Shown here: one piece after another, positions 1 to 6,813 of the stretch | How the letters are laid out: every line of letters begins with the position of its first letter | Numbering within the stretch: position 1 is the first letter of the stretch | Source of the DNA: Methylovulum sp. | GTDB lineage: Bacteria > Pseudomonadota > Gammaproteobacteria > Methylococcales > Methylomonadaceae | Assembly (NCBI GenBank): GCA_028713595.1 | Contig: JAQTNZ010000072.1 | Coordinates: forward strand, 1-8,637 | Length of the DNA stretch: 8,637 nt | Reading direction: 5' to 3' | The notes under the pieces: model-generated | Seen by the model: only the letters and a program-made list of their open reading frames with translations | Databases searched by the model: none | What the model was told of the DNA's origin: nothing | Program-made: the position numbers and the translations under genes

Positions 1-953
1 GGGTTGACGGCGATATCCGCCGCATCAATATCCCAGCACTGGAGCATAAGGAAGTCCATGCCCTGATTTATGACATCATGAACGATAAGCAACGGCGCGA
101 TTATGAAGAATTTTTGGAAACTGACTTTTCGTTCGAGTTGCCTGGCATAGCGCGGTTCCGGGTTAACGCCTTCAACCAAAACCGAGGTGCCGGCGGGGTT
201 TTTCGTACCATTCCCTCCAAAGTCTTAAGCCTTGAGGACTTGAACGCCCCGAAATTTTTTGAAGAATTATGTAAACGCCCGCGCGGCCTGATCTTAGTGA
301 CCGGCCCCACCGGTTCGGGCAAATCAACCACCTTGGCGGCGATGATTAACCATATCAATAACAATGATTATGCGCATATCCTGACAGTTGAAGACCCCAT
401 CGAATTTGTCCACGAAAGCCAAAAATGCCTCATCAACCAACGTGAAGTCCACCGCGATACCCACGGCTTTAACGAAGCCTTACGTTCAGCATTGCGGGAA
501 GACCCGGACATTATCCTGGTCGGTGAAATGCGGGATTTGGAAACCATCCGGCTGGCCCTGACCGCCGCCGAAACCGGCCACTTAGTGTTCGGCACGCTGC
601 ACACCACCTCGGCGGCAAAAACCATCGACCGTATCATCGACGTGTTCCCGGCGGCGGAAAAAGATATGATCCGCGCCATGTTGTCGGAATCTTTGCAGGC
701 GGTCATTTCGCAAACCTTGATGAAAAAAAACGGCGGCGGCCGGATTGCCGCGCATGAAATCATGGTGGGTACGCCCGCCATCAGAAACTTGATCCGGGAA
801 GCGAAAGTCGCCCAGATGTATTCGGCGATACAAACCGGCCGCAAAGACGGGATGCAGACACTCGACCAAAACTTGCGCGAGTTGGTTGACAAAAACTTGG
901 TCGCCTCGAAAGTGGCCATGGTGAAAGCGGTCAATAAAGACATGTTCTTGTGA
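1..953 (+). CDS. pilT: Type IV pilus retraction ATPase PilT (5' end missing)
   Basis: Hexameric cytoplasmic ATPase at the base of the type IV pilus; it powers pilin depolymerisation, giving pilus retraction and twitching motility. The reading frame is open from the window edge (first whole codon at 3, VDGDIRRINIP), so about 29 N-terminal residues, including the usual ASDLHLSAG motif, lie outside. About 316 residues remain of a family length near 344. Visible motifs: Walker A GPTGSGKST at 303-329, Asp box TVEDPIEFVH, Walker B region DPDIILVGEMRD, His box HLVFGTLHTTSA and the PilT-specific AIRNLIRE motif near 777-800, which is needed for retraction in studied PilT proteins. The ATG at 78 is internal, not the start, because conserved PilT sequence continues upstream of it. 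The stop is followed 12 bp later by pilU, so the two probably form an operon. Identity is close to certain from near-continuous similarity to PilT of Pseudomonas. Confidence 0.97.
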   Translation, partial: VDGDIRRINIPALEHKEVHALIYDIMNDKQRRDYEEFLETDFSFELPGIARFRVNAFNQNRGAGGVFRTIPSKVLSLEDLNAPKFFEELCKRPRGLILVTGPTGSGKSTTLAAMINHINNNDYAHILTVEDPIEFVHESQKCLINQREVHRDTHGFNEALRSALREDPDIILVGEMRDLETIRLALTAAETGHLVFGTLHTTSAAKTIDRIIDVFPAAEKDMIRAMLSESLQAVISQTLMKKNGGGRIAAHEIMVGTPAIRNLIREAKVAQMYSAIQTGRKDGMQTLDQNLRELVDKNLVASKVAMVKAVNKDMFL

Positions 954-965
954 GGTTTGTAAGCT

Positions 966-2105
966 ATGGATTTTAACGCGCTGCTCGCACTGATGGTACA
1001 AAGGAAAGCGTCAGATTTGTTTATCACTGCCGGACGCGCACCGAGCATGAAAATTGACGGCAAACTGATAGAGGTGTCAAAAACCCAATTGACCCCCGAA
1101 CAATCGTTGGCCATTGTCCTGAGCGTTATGGACCAACGGCATAAGGATGAGTTTTTGCAAACGATGGAATGCCAGTTTGCCATCGGAGTGCCGGGTCTTG
1201 GCCGCTTCCGGGTCAGCGCCTTCACCCAGCGCACTTCGGCGGGCATGGTGTTGCGCCGTATCGAACATGATATCCCCGATGCCGATAGCCTGCACTTGCC
1301 GCCCATCCTCAAAGACCTGATTATGGAAAAGCGTGGCCTGGTGGTGTTTGTCGGCGCGACCGGCACGGGTAAATCGACTTCATTAGCGGCCTTGATCAAG
1401 TACCGTAACCAAAACAGCAGCGGCCATATCATCACCATTGAAGACCCGATTGAATTCCAGCACCAGCATTTAGGCTGCATCGTCACCCAACGGGAAATCG
1501 GCATTGACACCGAGTCCTACGAAGTGGCGTTAAAAAACACCCTACGGCAAGCCCCTGATGTCATCCTGATTGGCGAAGTCAGGACACGGGAAACTATGCA
1601 AAACGCCCTTACCTTTGCCGAAACCGGGCACTTATGCCTGACCACCCTGCACGCCAACAATGCCAACCAAGCGCTGGACCGTATCTTGCACTTTTTCCCC
1701 GAAGAGATGCACGGGCAAGTCCTGATGGATTTGTCGATGAACTTGCGCGGCGTGGTCGCGCAACAGCTGATTAAGCGCTCGGACGGCAAAGGCCGTTATC
1801 CGGCGGTGGAAGTGCTGATTAACACGCCCTTAGCTAAGGACTACATCCGTAAAGGCGAAATCCATAAGCTTAAAGAGCTGATGAAAGATTCGCGTGAACT
1901 GGGGATGCAAACGTTTGACCAAGCCTTGTTTGATTTATATGCCGAAGGCAAAATCAGCTATGAAGATGCCTTAAACGCCGCCGACTCCAGAAATGAAGTC
2001 CGACTGATGATTAAGCTGGGTGCCGAAAATAGCAGCACGTTCGCCAATGCCGGCATGATGCTGTCAGATGCCGATGATGACAGCGGTGTCTTTAAAACCT
2101 TTTGA
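966..2105 (+). CDS. pilU: PilT-dependent type IV pilus retraction ATPase PilU
   Basis: Second retraction ATPase of the GspE/PilT family. In studied species PilU works with PilT and adds force to retraction rather than acting alone. The protein has 379 residues, matching the family (about 370-385). Residues 15-23 carry the KASDLFITAG form of the N-terminal motif. Walker A is GATGTGKST (130-138), the Asp box is TIEDPIEFQH (157-166), the Walker B region is APDVILIGEVR (196-206), and the His box is HLCLTTLHA (222-230). A C-terminal extension after residue 340 ends in the acidic run DADDD, typical of PilU and absent from PilT. The ATG at 966 is chosen because it begins the canonical MDFNALL N-terminus; a modest GAGG ribosome site overlaps the pilT stop at 952-955. 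It is probably co-transcribed with pilT. The TGTGK variant of Walker A and the missing AIRNLIRE motif separate it from PilT. Confidence 0.96.
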   Translation: MDFNALLALMVQRKASDLFITAGRAPSMKIDGKLIEVSKTQLTPEQSLAIVLSVMDQRHKDEFLQTMECQFAIGVPGLGRFRVSAFTQRTSAGMVLRRIEHDIPDADSLHLPPILKDLIMEKRGLVVFVGATGTGKSTSLAALIKYRNQNSSGHIITIEDPIEFQHQHLGCIVTQREIGIDTESYEVALKNTLRQAPDVILIGEVRTRETMQNALTFAETGHLCLTTLHANNANQALDRILHFFPEEMHGQVLMDLSMNLRGVVAQQLIKRSDGKGRYPAVEVLINTPLAKDYIRKGEIHKLKELMKDSRELGMQTFDQALFDLYAEGKISYEDALNAADSRNEVRLMIKLGAENSSTFANAGMMLSDADDDSGVFKTF

Positions 2106-2156
2106 CGCTCTGCCGTGCCTTTTATTTAAACCCAAACCGTAACAACCAGAGACACT

Positions 2157-3050
2157 ATGACTGTGCCATACGCCCTGCACCAATCCACCCTGACCTCGCT
2201 AAAACTGCTTGCCCGTGGCAAAATGCGGGACATTTATGATATTGACGGCCAAACCATGCTGATTGTCACCACTGACCGTCTCTCGGCCTTTGATGTCATC
2301 CTTCCCGACCCGATCCCAGGCAAAGGCCGGGTACTGACCCAAGTGTCCAATTTTTGGTTTAACAAAATGCGCGACATCATCCCCAACCACCTGACTGGCA
2401 TCCCCTTAGAGCAAGTGGTGCCCGATGCAAAGGAGCGGGCGCAAATTGAAGGCCGTGCCATTGTCGTCAAAAAATTGCGCCCCTTGCCGGTAGAAGCCAT
2501 TGTACGCGGCTACCTGATTGGCTCCGGCTGGAAGGACTACCTAAAAACCGGCGCAGTGTGCGGCATCCATTTACCGGAAGGTCTGCAACAGGCGCAAATC
2601 CTGCCCGAACCGATTTACACGCCCTCGACCAAAGCGGGGGTAGACCAACATGATGAAAACGTCCCGTTTGCCAAGACCGTGGAGCTGATGGGCGAAAGCC
2701 TGGCCGCGCAAGTGCGTGATGCCAGCCTGTTGCTGTACAAAACCGCCGCCGATTATGCCAAGGAACGCGGCATCATCATCGCCGACACCAAGTTTGAATT
2801 TGGCGTTGACGCACAAGGCACACTGTACCTGATTGATGAAGCCTTAACCCCCGATTCGTCACGCTTTTGGCCCGCCGACCAGTATCAGGTCGGCATCAGC
2901 CCACCGAGCTTTGACAAGCAATATGTCAGGGATTATCTGGAAACCTTGGCTTGGGATAAAACCTACCCCGCCCCGGCCTTGCCCGCCGAAGTGGCCGAGT
3001 TTTGCGCGGCGAAATACCGTGAGGCGGAGGTTAGGCTGACTCAGGGTTAA
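2157..3050 (+). CDS. purC: SAICAR synthase (phosphoribosylaminoimidazole-succinocarboxamide synthase)
   Basis: Cytosolic ATP-dependent ligase (EC 6.3.2.6) joining CAIR and L-aspartate to make SAICAR in de novo purine synthesis. The 297 residues match the longer, Ade1-like type of the family rather than the short type (about 237 residues) of E. coli. The N-terminal ATP-binding strand reads GKMRDIYD (21-28), followed by [13 protein letters not shown] (39-51). The two family signatures are present: [16 protein letters not shown] (110-125) and [10 protein letters not shown] (207-216). [11 protein letters not shown] (161-171) and [17 protein letters not shown] (225-241) are further conserved blocks holding substrate and metal contacts. 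The ATG at 2157 has a weak AGAGA ribosome site at 2148-2152. It lies 51 bp after pilU with no convincing terminator between, so read-through from pilTU is possible but its function is unrelated. No defects are seen. Confidence 0.97.
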   Translation: MTVPYALHQSTLTSLKLLARGKMRDIYDIDGQTMLIVTTDRLSAFDVILPDPIPGKGRVLTQVSNFWFNKMRDIIPNHLTGIPLEQVVPDAKERAQIEGRAIVVKKLRPLPVEAIVRGYLIGSGWKDYLKTGAVCGIHLPEGLQQAQILPEPIYTPSTKAGVDQHDENVPFAKTVELMGESLAAQVRDASLLLYKTAADYAKERGIIIADTKFEFGVDAQGTLYLIDEALTPDSSRFWPADQYQVGISPPSFDKQYVRDYLETLAWDKTYPAPALPAEVAEFCAAKYREAEVRLTQG

Positions 3051-3141
3051 GCGTTTGGGAACGGGTTGGCACGGGATCGTAATACTGCTTGCACTCCCGA
3101 TACCCTGACTGCGCAATGGTCGCATTAGCCAAAGACAGTAG

Positions 3142-3162
3142 AGACGTTGCACGGCAACGTCT
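3142..3162. repeat. REP-like palindrome, left copy
   Basis: Nine-base perfect stem AGACGTTGC / GCAACGTCT around a three-base loop ACG, downstream of purC. The same core recurs at 3244-3262, which suggests a dispersed intergenic palindrome rather than a chance hairpin. There is no T run after it, so it is not a standard intrinsic terminator, although it would fold in the purC 3' untranslated RNA. Confidence 0.75.
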
Positions 3163-3243
3163 TGAAGCCTAAAGCCCGACGGTTTGGATCGCAACCCTTG
3201 CGTGGCTTGGGATTGGCTGTGCTTTTGTCCGCCAAGGTGGCTA

Positions 3244-3262
3244 GACGTTGCCGCGCAACGTC
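3244..3262. repeat. REP-like palindrome, right copy
   Basis: Eight-base perfect stem GACGTTGC / GCAACGTC around a three-base loop CGC. Core and loop length match the copy starting at 3142; the two starts are 102 bp apart. It sits just before the AT-rich leader of the HEAT-repeat gene, and no T tract follows. Confidence 0.75.
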
Positions 3263-3342
3263 CCCACAATAGGTTATCTGAATAATTTATTTTATTTATA
3301 TCAATAAGTTAAATTCAATCACTTAACCCACTGTCCAGCCCT

Positions 3343-5475
3343 ATGCAAAACAGAACCAGTGAAAGGCTTATCCTCTGCGAAAAAAACCTCTTGGCAACAG
3401 TGCTGCCTTTTTTCAAGCAGGATGCCCCAGCACTATCTAATCATCAAGATTGCTGGACGGTTTTAGCATCTTATTTGGAATGGCGGTTGTTACCCTGCCT
3501 TTTGCGGCTAACCCCCGCTTGGCCGCACCAACAGGTTTGGTGTGATGGTGTTGAGTTCTTTTCCACCTCTATTGAACGGCCAAACGCGCTGAGGGCATTA
3601 GGTTACACCCGCTGGCTCCCTACCGACACCGATGCCTGGGACAAAAACATCACCGCCGGTATCGAACATAGCGAACTCATAGACATTGACTTCCGCTGGT
3701 GTGACAAGGCACCTGACGCATGGGTTGATTACACCATCAAAATTTGGACTAACACGCTGTGCCACCAATTAACCCCCAGCCACCGTTCAGCGACACCTAG
3801 CTGTTCCAGCCCTCTGTCCACGCCCAATTTCGATTATTTGCTCAACGCCATCAGACACCCCCGTACCCAAAATTCGGCCTTCAGCATAGCCGCTGTATTG
3901 GGCGGGTTCGGAGTTAGGGGCGCTAAATTGCTAGAAGGGTTACTAACCGATACGGACATAGCCGTTCGCTGTGCAGCAACGCAAGGGTTGCAACGGCAAG
4001 GGCTGGCCGCACAACTTGCCATACCACTGATGGCGAAAGCCTTACAAGACCCTGATCCGCACGTGCAACACCTGACCGCGACTGCACTTTGGCTGCGCTT
4101 AAAAAATGACGCGGCTTTTTTGCCCTTACTACGCCAATCCACCCCGCTATTTTTACGCAGGTTCGGCCATGAGCCTAAAGCTAACCGACATTGGTATACC
4201 CATGAAATCCTGACTTACCTAAGCAAAACGGAAACGGGCGTTGCCCAGGCAATGGTGCTGGCCTTGGCCGATGAAACCTTACGCTTGCGCGCCACTAAAA
4301 TACTATGGCACATCCCTGCGCCAACCCCCACCCTGCTGACCCATTATCAAGCCGCGTTATCCAGCGAAAATATACGCTGGCGGGCAGCGGCCGCGTTCAG
4401 TCTCTGGCGGTTTGGTAGCGATTTCGGCAACGCTTTCATTGCCGTCAGCGAAGACGGCGCTATTTTGCAAGATCCGGGCATAGTTTTAGAACTGTTGCAT
4501 TATGATTATAATTCGGCCATTGCCTTAATCCCCTACCAAGATGCGGTCTCGACCCTAGGCAGCATCTTGCAAAGGCATCAAACCCATCAACGCATTTGGT
4601 GCCAAGCGGCAGAGACACTGGCAAAGATTTATGACCGCACAGCCGACCACACATCCAGGCAGCTCCTACAAACGCTAGTGCCTAAATTGCTGCACCCTGC
4701 ACAAGACAACGATAAGCGTATCCAACGCTGTGCGCTAAATGCGTTGGGCGCTATCGGGGCGGATGCCAAAGCCGCACTGCCCGCTTTGCTTATCGTCATT
4801 TATAACCCAGACCTTGATGGTTTGTTGCGTGGCGCAGCGGCTGAAGCGGTGGTCAATATCGGCCCCGATGCTAAGACAGCCGTAGCATTATTCAGCTTTT
4901 TCCGACAGCAAGATAATTATTCACTCAATAGCCAAGCACTGCCTATACTTAAACCGCTAGGCCATCAAGCCATTCCGGTACTGGTCGAGGCGTTGCTGTC
5001 CAATACTTCAGAAGATATTTATTCGGATTACGGCATCTGGGATAGGTTGGCGGAATTTGGCACGGATGCCCTACCCGCCTTGGCCGGATTAAGCCAGCAC
5101 GAAAAATTTCGCGGGCAGGCGCTATCTGCGTTAGGCAAAACCCATGAAAGGGCGGCATGGGCGTATGTCCTGCCCTTTCTGACAGATGTGGACAGTGCCT
5201 ATAGAAGTGCCGCCGCCTGTGCCTTAGGCGAGTTGGGGGAACATGCCATAGATGCGGTTTCGGCGCTGGCCGAGGCGATAAACGACGCTGATCTGGAAGT
5301 TTGCGCACACGCTATTGAAGCATTGGGCAAGATAGGCGCACAGGCCTTGCCAGCCTTATGGGCGGCAATGGATGGCGCAGATGATTTTACGCTCGACTGG
5401 ATCGGCAAAGCCCTGAGTGATATTGGCGGCACCGAAGCGGCATTAACCCTAGAGAAGCTATCGGATCGGGCTTGA
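3343..5475 (+). CDS. HEAT-repeat protein of unknown function
   Basis: I do not recognise a specific family. The 710-residue protein has no signal peptide or membrane segment, so it is probably cytoplasmic. Residues 1-145 form an N-terminal region rich in Trp, Leu and Cys that resembles nothing I know. A Ser/Thr/Pro-rich linker (about 144-162) leads into alpha-helical HEAT or PBS-lyase-like repeats, clearest at about 165-252, 440-550 and 575-710, with recurring units such as IRWRAAAAFSLWRFG, CALNALGAIGADA, SAAACALGELGEHA and HAIEALGKIGAQA. Such arrays usually act as protein-binding scaffolds; no catalytic motif is visible, and phycobilin lyase activity is not implied. The ATG at 3343 is the first in-frame Met after a stop at 3310 and the next Met is at residue 230, but no clear ribosome site precedes it, so the start is moderately sure. 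It appears to be a single-gene unit, converging on the methyltransferase gene. Confidence 0.85.
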   Translation: MQNRTSERLILCEKNLLATVLPFFKQDAPALSNHQDCWTVLASYLEWRLLPCLLRLTPAWPHQQVWCDGVEFFSTSIERPNALRALGYTRWLPTDTDAWDKNITAGIEHSELIDIDFRWCDKAPDAWVDYTIKIWTNTLCHQLTPSHRSATPSCSSPLSTPNFDYLLNAIRHPRTQNSAFSIAAVLGGFGVRGAKLLEGLLTDTDIAVRCAATQGLQRQGLAAQLAIPLMAKALQDPDPHVQHLTATALWLRLKNDAAFLPLLRQSTPLFLRRFGHEPKANRHWYTHEILTYLSKTETGVAQAMVLALADETLRLRATKILWHIPAPTPTLLTHYQAALSSENIRWRAAAAFSLWRFGSDFGNAFIAVSEDGAILQDPGIVLELLHYDYNSAIALIPYQDAVSTLGSILQRHQTHQRIWCQAAETLAKIYDRTADHTSRQLLQTLVPKLLHPAQDNDKRIQRCALNALGAIGADAKAALPALLIVIYNPDLDGLLRGAAAEAVVNIGPDAKTAVALFSFFRQQDNYSLNSQALPILKPLGHQAIPVLVEALLSNTSEDIYSDYGIWDRLAEFGTDALPALAGLSQHEKFRGQALSALGKTHERAAWAYVLPFLTDVDSAYRSAAACALGELGEHAIDAVSALAEAINDADLEVCAHAIEALGKIGAQALPALWAAMDGADDFTLDWIGKALSDIGGTEAALTLEKLSDRA

Positions 5476-5484
5476 TCTCCAAGA

Positions 5485-5546
5485 CATAAGCCATTAAGCC
5501 AATGGGTACGCCACACCTAACCCCGCACTTAACTTAATGGCTTATG
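5485..5546. terminator. 14-bp inverted repeat between convergent genes, possible bidirectional terminator
   Basis: Arms CATAAGCCATTAAG (5485-5498) and CTTAATGGCTTATG (5533-5546) are perfectly complementary over 14 bp, with a 34-base loop. It lies between the 3' ends of two convergent genes, where a shared terminator would be expected. Against this, the loop is long, the stem is fairly AT-rich and no U tract follows on either strand. It could instead be a repeat-derived structure. Confidence 0.4.
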
Positions 5547-5566
5547 GCTTACGGCTTACGGCTTAC
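5539..5566. repeat. Heptamer tandem repeat (GGCTTAY, four copies)
   Basis: Four contiguous 7-base units: GGCTTAT followed by three GGCTTAC, then a partial GGC. The first unit forms part of the right arm of the inverted repeat and the array runs past 5556-5558, the methyltransferase stop codon. On the left side two tandem 8-base TAAGCCAW units (5487-5502) show the same core in the opposite direction. It resembles the short tandemly repeated sequences seen in some bacterial intergenic regions. Confidence 0.8.
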
Positions 5567-6335
5567 GGCCTGCACACAATATGATGTTGACCGTGGCGAA
5601 ATAAACCCCGTCAGCATCGGCTTGCGCTTGGCTACTGCGCCAACACTGCAATTGTTTTGCCGTGAGCAAACCGGCCGCCAGCATTTCCCGCTCGCTTCTT
5701 TCTGACTGTATAGATTGGCGCAGTATCAGGTTGCTGGTGACGGTGACAGGGAACACCTGATAATTAATGTCATGTAGCCCTTGTTGCTTGAACAGACGGT
5801 ACAAGGTGCGGCCCGAATAGCCATTATGCAGGGCATCACTGGCATAAGCGGCAATCCGCCGCTCTATATCGGCATCATCGCTATCAATGGACAAACTCCC
5901 CCAATCAGGGTCAACCACCACCACCCAACCTTGGGGACGGGTTACCCTGACCAGTTCCGACAAGGCTTGGGTGGGTTGGCGCAAATGCTGGAAAACCCGT
6001 TCACTGCGGCTGGCGGTAAAATAACCGTCCGCAAACGGCAGGGCGATGGCATCCGCCTGCTGGTGGCTGACCCAATCCGCAACCCCTGCCCGTCCGGCAC
6101 GTTGCCTAGCTTCGGCAAGCATGTTGGCATCGTTATCCACGCCGACCACTTGCCCTTGCCTGCCCGCCAACGCCGCCATCGGGATCGTATCGGTGCCAGG
6201 GCCGCAGCCCAAATCCAGAACCTTGTCGCCCGCTTGGATATTCATGGCGGCATAGCTACATTGTTTGATGTGCTTGAGCAATTCGGCAATCTTATCAAGG
6301 GCAGGTGTGTCTATATAACCCTTAGGAAGGGGCAT
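5556..6335 (-). CDS. Class I SAM-dependent methyltransferase (UbiE/Methyltransf_11-like)
   Basis: Probable cytoplasmic methyltransferase of 259 residues using S-adenosylmethionine; the substrate cannot be told from sequence. It has the Rossmann-type core: motif I VLDLGCGPG (39-47), acidic ribose-binding Asp at the end of VVGVD (63-67), motif II DAIALPF (95-101), then ERVFQHL (112-118) and WVVVVDPDWGSL (137-148). The pattern is that of UbiE/MenG-like small-molecule enzymes, though no ubiquinone signature is evident. The start at 6335 (MPLPKGYID) is preferred over the in-frame ATG at 6494 because GAGGA (6341-6345) sits five bases upstream, and because the extra 53 residues look unlike any methyltransferase. 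The stop codon lies inside a heptamer repeat, so the last residues (CAGRKP) are partly repeat-encoded. It converges with the HEAT gene and diverges from the MutS-like gene. Confidence 0.88.
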   Translation of the reverse strand: MPLPKGYIDTPALDKIAELLKHIKQCSYAAMNIQAGDKVLDLGCGPGTDTIPMAALAGRQGQVVGVDNDANMLAEARQRAGRAGVADWVSHQQADAIALPFADGYFTASRSERVFQHLRQPTQALSELVRVTRPQGWVVVVDPDWGSLSIDSDDADIERRIAAYASDALHNGYSGRTLYRLFKQQGLHDINYQVFPVTVTSNLILRQSIQSERSEREMLAAGLLTAKQLQCWRSSQAQADADGVYFATVNIILCAGRKP

Positions 6336-6340
6336 CACTG

Positions 6341-6345
6341 TCCTC
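6341..6345 (-). promoter_or_regulatory. Ribosome binding site of the methyltransferase gene
   Basis: GAGGA on the minus strand, followed by the five bases CAGTG and then ATG at 6335. It is a strong Shine-Dalgarno match at standard spacing and decides the start against the ATG 159 bp further upstream. Confidence 0.8.
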
Positions 6346-6485
6346 AAAATAATGTCGGTAAAAAGACGTGGGAATCCGTGCCGATTAAATAAATAGAAAA
6401 TGTTTGGCCCATAGAACTCATTTTGGGGATTCGTAATGTGCCAGGCACTATTGACGCACAACACTTTACAGCTTCGTAAGGCCCA

Positions 6486-6502
6486 CCCCACCATTGGCGG
6501 GG
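6486..6502. repeat. GC-rich imperfect hairpin
   Basis: CCCCACC (6486-6492) pairs with GGCGGGG (6496-6502) except for one A-C mismatch, with loop ATT. It lies in the divergent intergenic region and may be part of a dispersed intergenic repeat; no T tract follows. Confidence 0.45.
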
Positions 6503-6800
6503 CGTGAGATCGGTTAGCCGTTATGGTTTGCGGCCTTTTTCGAACAGGCCAAAGACAGGAAAACCGATAAGGGACGGCAATAAACCGTTAAGCCAAACTA
6601 AAGATACCAGATCAGGGCATTAAATAGCCACAAAAAGATAGCCAAGGCCTTAAGTTAGCCGCCCTCAACAATTAGCCGCTCAGAATCTGATGATAAAGGA
6701 TACCCCCACCCCGCGCTTAGCATTTAAATCCCCAAAAGACCATCGGTTATCCCTGTGTTATCATGAACCTTGCCCAACCTTCCCCAAAAAAATAACAATA

Positions 6801-6806
6801 AGGAGA
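6801..6806 (+). promoter_or_regulatory. Ribosome binding site of the MutS-like gene
   Basis: AGGAGA with a seven-base spacer before the ATG at 6814, a near-ideal Shine-Dalgarno arrangement. It fixes the start of the MutS-like protein. Confidence 0.85.
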
Positions 6807-6813
6807 TGCAACG

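Larger units (their letters stand above)
3051..3342. other. Hairpin-rich intergenic region between purC and the HEAT-repeat gene
   Basis: No believable gene is seen in these 292 bp on either strand. Besides the two GACGTTGC palindromes there are two further short hairpins with three-base loops: CGCAA/TTGCG at 3190-3202 and GCCA/TGGC at 3231-3241. The last 75 bp (about 3268-3342) turn sharply AT-rich and probably hold the promoter of the downstream gene, but I cannot pick a convincing -35/-10 pair. The arms TCAGGGT (3038-3044) and ACCCTGA (around 3102) could pair across a long loop, but this is too weak to call a purC terminator. Confidence 0.55.
6336..6813. other. Divergent intergenic region between methyltransferase and MutS-like genes
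   Basis: No gene is supported in these 478 bp, which must hold the promoters of both divergent genes. I see no convincing sigma-70 pair; an AT-rich block near 6384-6404 is the likeliest promoter area for the methyltransferase. Notable sequence: an 11-base odd palindrome GTGCCAGGCAC (6438-6448); a GC-rich hairpin with one mismatch (6486-6492 with 6496-6502, loop ATT); a small GGCCT/AGGCC hairpin (6532-6550); AAACCGATAAG and AAACCGTTAAG 21 bp apart (6561 and 6582); and WTAGCC at 6624, 6638, 6655 and 6672. Confidence 0.6.

Noticed and set aside
368..1510. Long open frame on the minus strand across pilT and pilU (about 380 codons)
   Set aside because: It is antisense to two securely identified genes, crosses their junction, and its translation resembles no protein family; the openness follows from codon use of the sense genes.
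3038..3109. Possible purC terminator from TCAGGGT and ACCCTGA arms
   Set aside because: Only 7 bp with a loop over 50 bases and no T tract.
2859..3269. Minus-strand open frame covering the purC 3' end and the hairpin region
   Set aside because: More than a third is antisense to purC and the rest is repeat sequence; no motif is visible.
5781..6392. 203-codon open frame on the plus strand opposite the methyltransferase
   Set aside because: Shadow of the methyltransferase coding strand; its translation has no recognisable motif and lacks a ribosome site.
6451..6479. TTGACG as a -35 box for a rightward promoter
   Set aside because: The hexamer at the correct spacing is TCGTAA, a poor -10, and it lies over 330 bp from the gene it would serve.
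6336..6494. 53-codon in-frame N-terminal extension of the methyltransferase
   Set aside because: The strong GAGGA site five bases before the ATG at 6335 and the typical MPLPKGYID start fit better; the extension looks like translated intergenic repeat.
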